Source of the DNA: Desulfobacteraceae bacterium
GTDB taxonomy: Bacteria > Desulfobacterota > Desulfobacteria > Desulfobacterales > Desulfobacteraceae
DNA: 5,570 bases
Reading direction: 5' to 3'
Assembly (NCBI GenBank): GCA_003354055.1
Contig: PIVQ01000512.1
Coordinates: 1-5,570 of the forward strand
The notes under the pieces are model-generated. The model did no database searches and had not been told where the DNA came from. It worked only from the letters and a program-made list of their open reading frames with translations. Position numbers and translations under genes: made by a program. Numbering within the stretch: position 1 is the first letter of the stretch; every line of letters starts with the position of its first letter. Shown here piece by piece: positions 4,982-5,570 of this stretch.

Positions 4982-5570
4982 ACCACACCTTTGGCTGATG
5001 ATATGGATTGCTTTTTGTTTCTTGGGGCTTGCCGGGTGCAGTGGCAAAGAAGTTAAGACAGATGTTTCCCAGGAGCCCATGAAACGGCTGGCTGTTCGGG
5101 AATTCCCCAAGTTTTTTGACAGCCTGGATTTTCAGGATCTTGATGCCGGAATTCAGCAGAGCCTGATATATTTTAACAGGGTTCCTTCCACCCGGACCTA
5201 CGGGTATGGAAAGGATCGGTATGATGCCACCCATATGATCCGGTCCCTTGAAACCTTTCAGGCCTTTTTAGCCAAAAATCCCAGTACGTCTGATTTAAAC
5301 CGGTTCATACGGGACCGCTATTATGTGTACCGGAGTGTAGGCAGAAAGGGTGGAGAGGTATTGTTCACCGGATATTTTGAGCCGACATACCGGGGAAGTA
5401 TGGAAGAAAGTCCTGATTTCCCCTATCCGGTCTATTCCAAGCCCATGGATTTGCTTCAGATTGACCTGAGTAAATTTTCAGACAAGTACAAGGGCCACAA
5501 GCGCCTCATGGCAAGGGTGGATACTGAAACCCGGCGGGTGTTGCCGTACTATACCAGGGAGGAGATCAAC
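4974..5570 (+). CDS. mltA: Membrane-bound lytic murein transglycosylase A-like lipoprotein, 3' end off window
   Basis: 199 codons are visible and the frame is open to the window edge. MltA cleaves the MurNAc-GlcNAc bond of peptidoglycan, forming 1,6-anhydroMurNAc, from the outer membrane in the periplasm. The N-terminus is a lipoprotein signal: MNKPHLWLMIWIAFCFLGLA, then the lipobox LAGC (19-22) with Cys22 as the lipidated residue and Ser at +2, which favours outer-membrane sorting. The MltA domain is recognised by VLFTGYFEPTYRGS (129-142), FPYPVYSKPMDL (149-160) and RRVLPYYTREEI (187-198), all in family order. The catalytic aspartate and the 3D barrel lie beyond the edge. The ATG at 4974-4976 is favoured because it gives the intact signal peptide and has AGGA (4961-4964) 9 bases upstream, inside rmuC. 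The start overlaps the rmuC stop (ATGAATAA), so coupled translation is likely. It is the last visible gene of the + strand unit. Confidence 0.92.
   Translation, partial: MNKPHLWLMIWIAFCFLGLAGCSGKEVKTDVSQEPMKRLAVREFPKFFDSLDFQDLDAGIQQSLIYFNRVPSTRTYGYGKDRYDATHMIRSLETFQAFLAKNPSTSDLNRFIRDRYYVYRSVGRKGGEVLFTGYFEPTYRGSMEESPDFPYPVYSKPMDLLQIDLSKFSDKYKGHKRLMARVDTETRRVLPYYTREEIN

Noticed and set aside
4720..5110. Overlapping - strand reading frames through the repeat (RRSTA- and NCSTV-type proteins)
   Set aside because: They are open only because a 15-bp repeat without stops lies antisense to rmuC; no ribosome sites or family motifs.

Overview
The window looks like an ordinary chromosomal segment of a Gram-negative, anaerobic-type bacterium. 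The gene set (molybdenum cofactor genes, a bacterial-type PyrR, a lipoprotein MltA), the roughly 50% G+C and the protein style suggest a deltaproteobacterial sulfate reducer such as the Desulfobacterales. That assignment is inference from style, not from a marker gene. No tRNA, rRNA, CRISPR array, insertion sequence or phage structural gene was seen.

Layout: (1) At the left edge, on the + strand, is the last 18 codons of a YchF-type GTPase (1-57). A small HAD-superfamily phosphatase-like protein follows (71-520), probably in the same transcript. (2) A perfect 10-bp hairpin (521-544) separates these from a convergent - strand unit. In transcription order that unit is pyrR (2025-1489), moaB (1486-983) and an unrecognised acidic 138-aa protein (972-556), with gaps of 2 and 10 bases. 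(3) A 149-base divergent intergenic region (2026-2174) holds an AT-rich promoter-like segment. (4) To its right is a + strand unit: mobA (2175-2789), a short divergent moaE (2813-3172), moaC (3204-3683), rmuC (3686-4981) and an mltA-type lytic transglycosylase (4974 to the edge). The last three are almost contiguous, and rmuC and mltA overlap by 8 bases.

How the genes fit together: MoaC (cPMP formation), MoaE (sulfur insertion to give molybdopterin), MoaB (adenylylation of molybdopterin) and MobA (GMP attachment) cover early, middle and late steps of molybdenum cofactor synthesis. They are split over two divergent transcripts that share one intergenic region. MoaA, MoaD and MoeA are not in the window. 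RmuC (DNA maintenance) and MltA (peptidoglycan turnover) seem to be housekeeping passengers on the mob/moa transcript, and PyrR plays that part on the other.

I did not find a clearly new biological system. The best leads are five exact 15-bp in-frame tandem repeats at the 3' end of rmuC, a reduced MoaE lacking several textbook residues, an uncharacterised protein at the end of the pyrR-moaB unit, and an N-terminally extended HAD protein.
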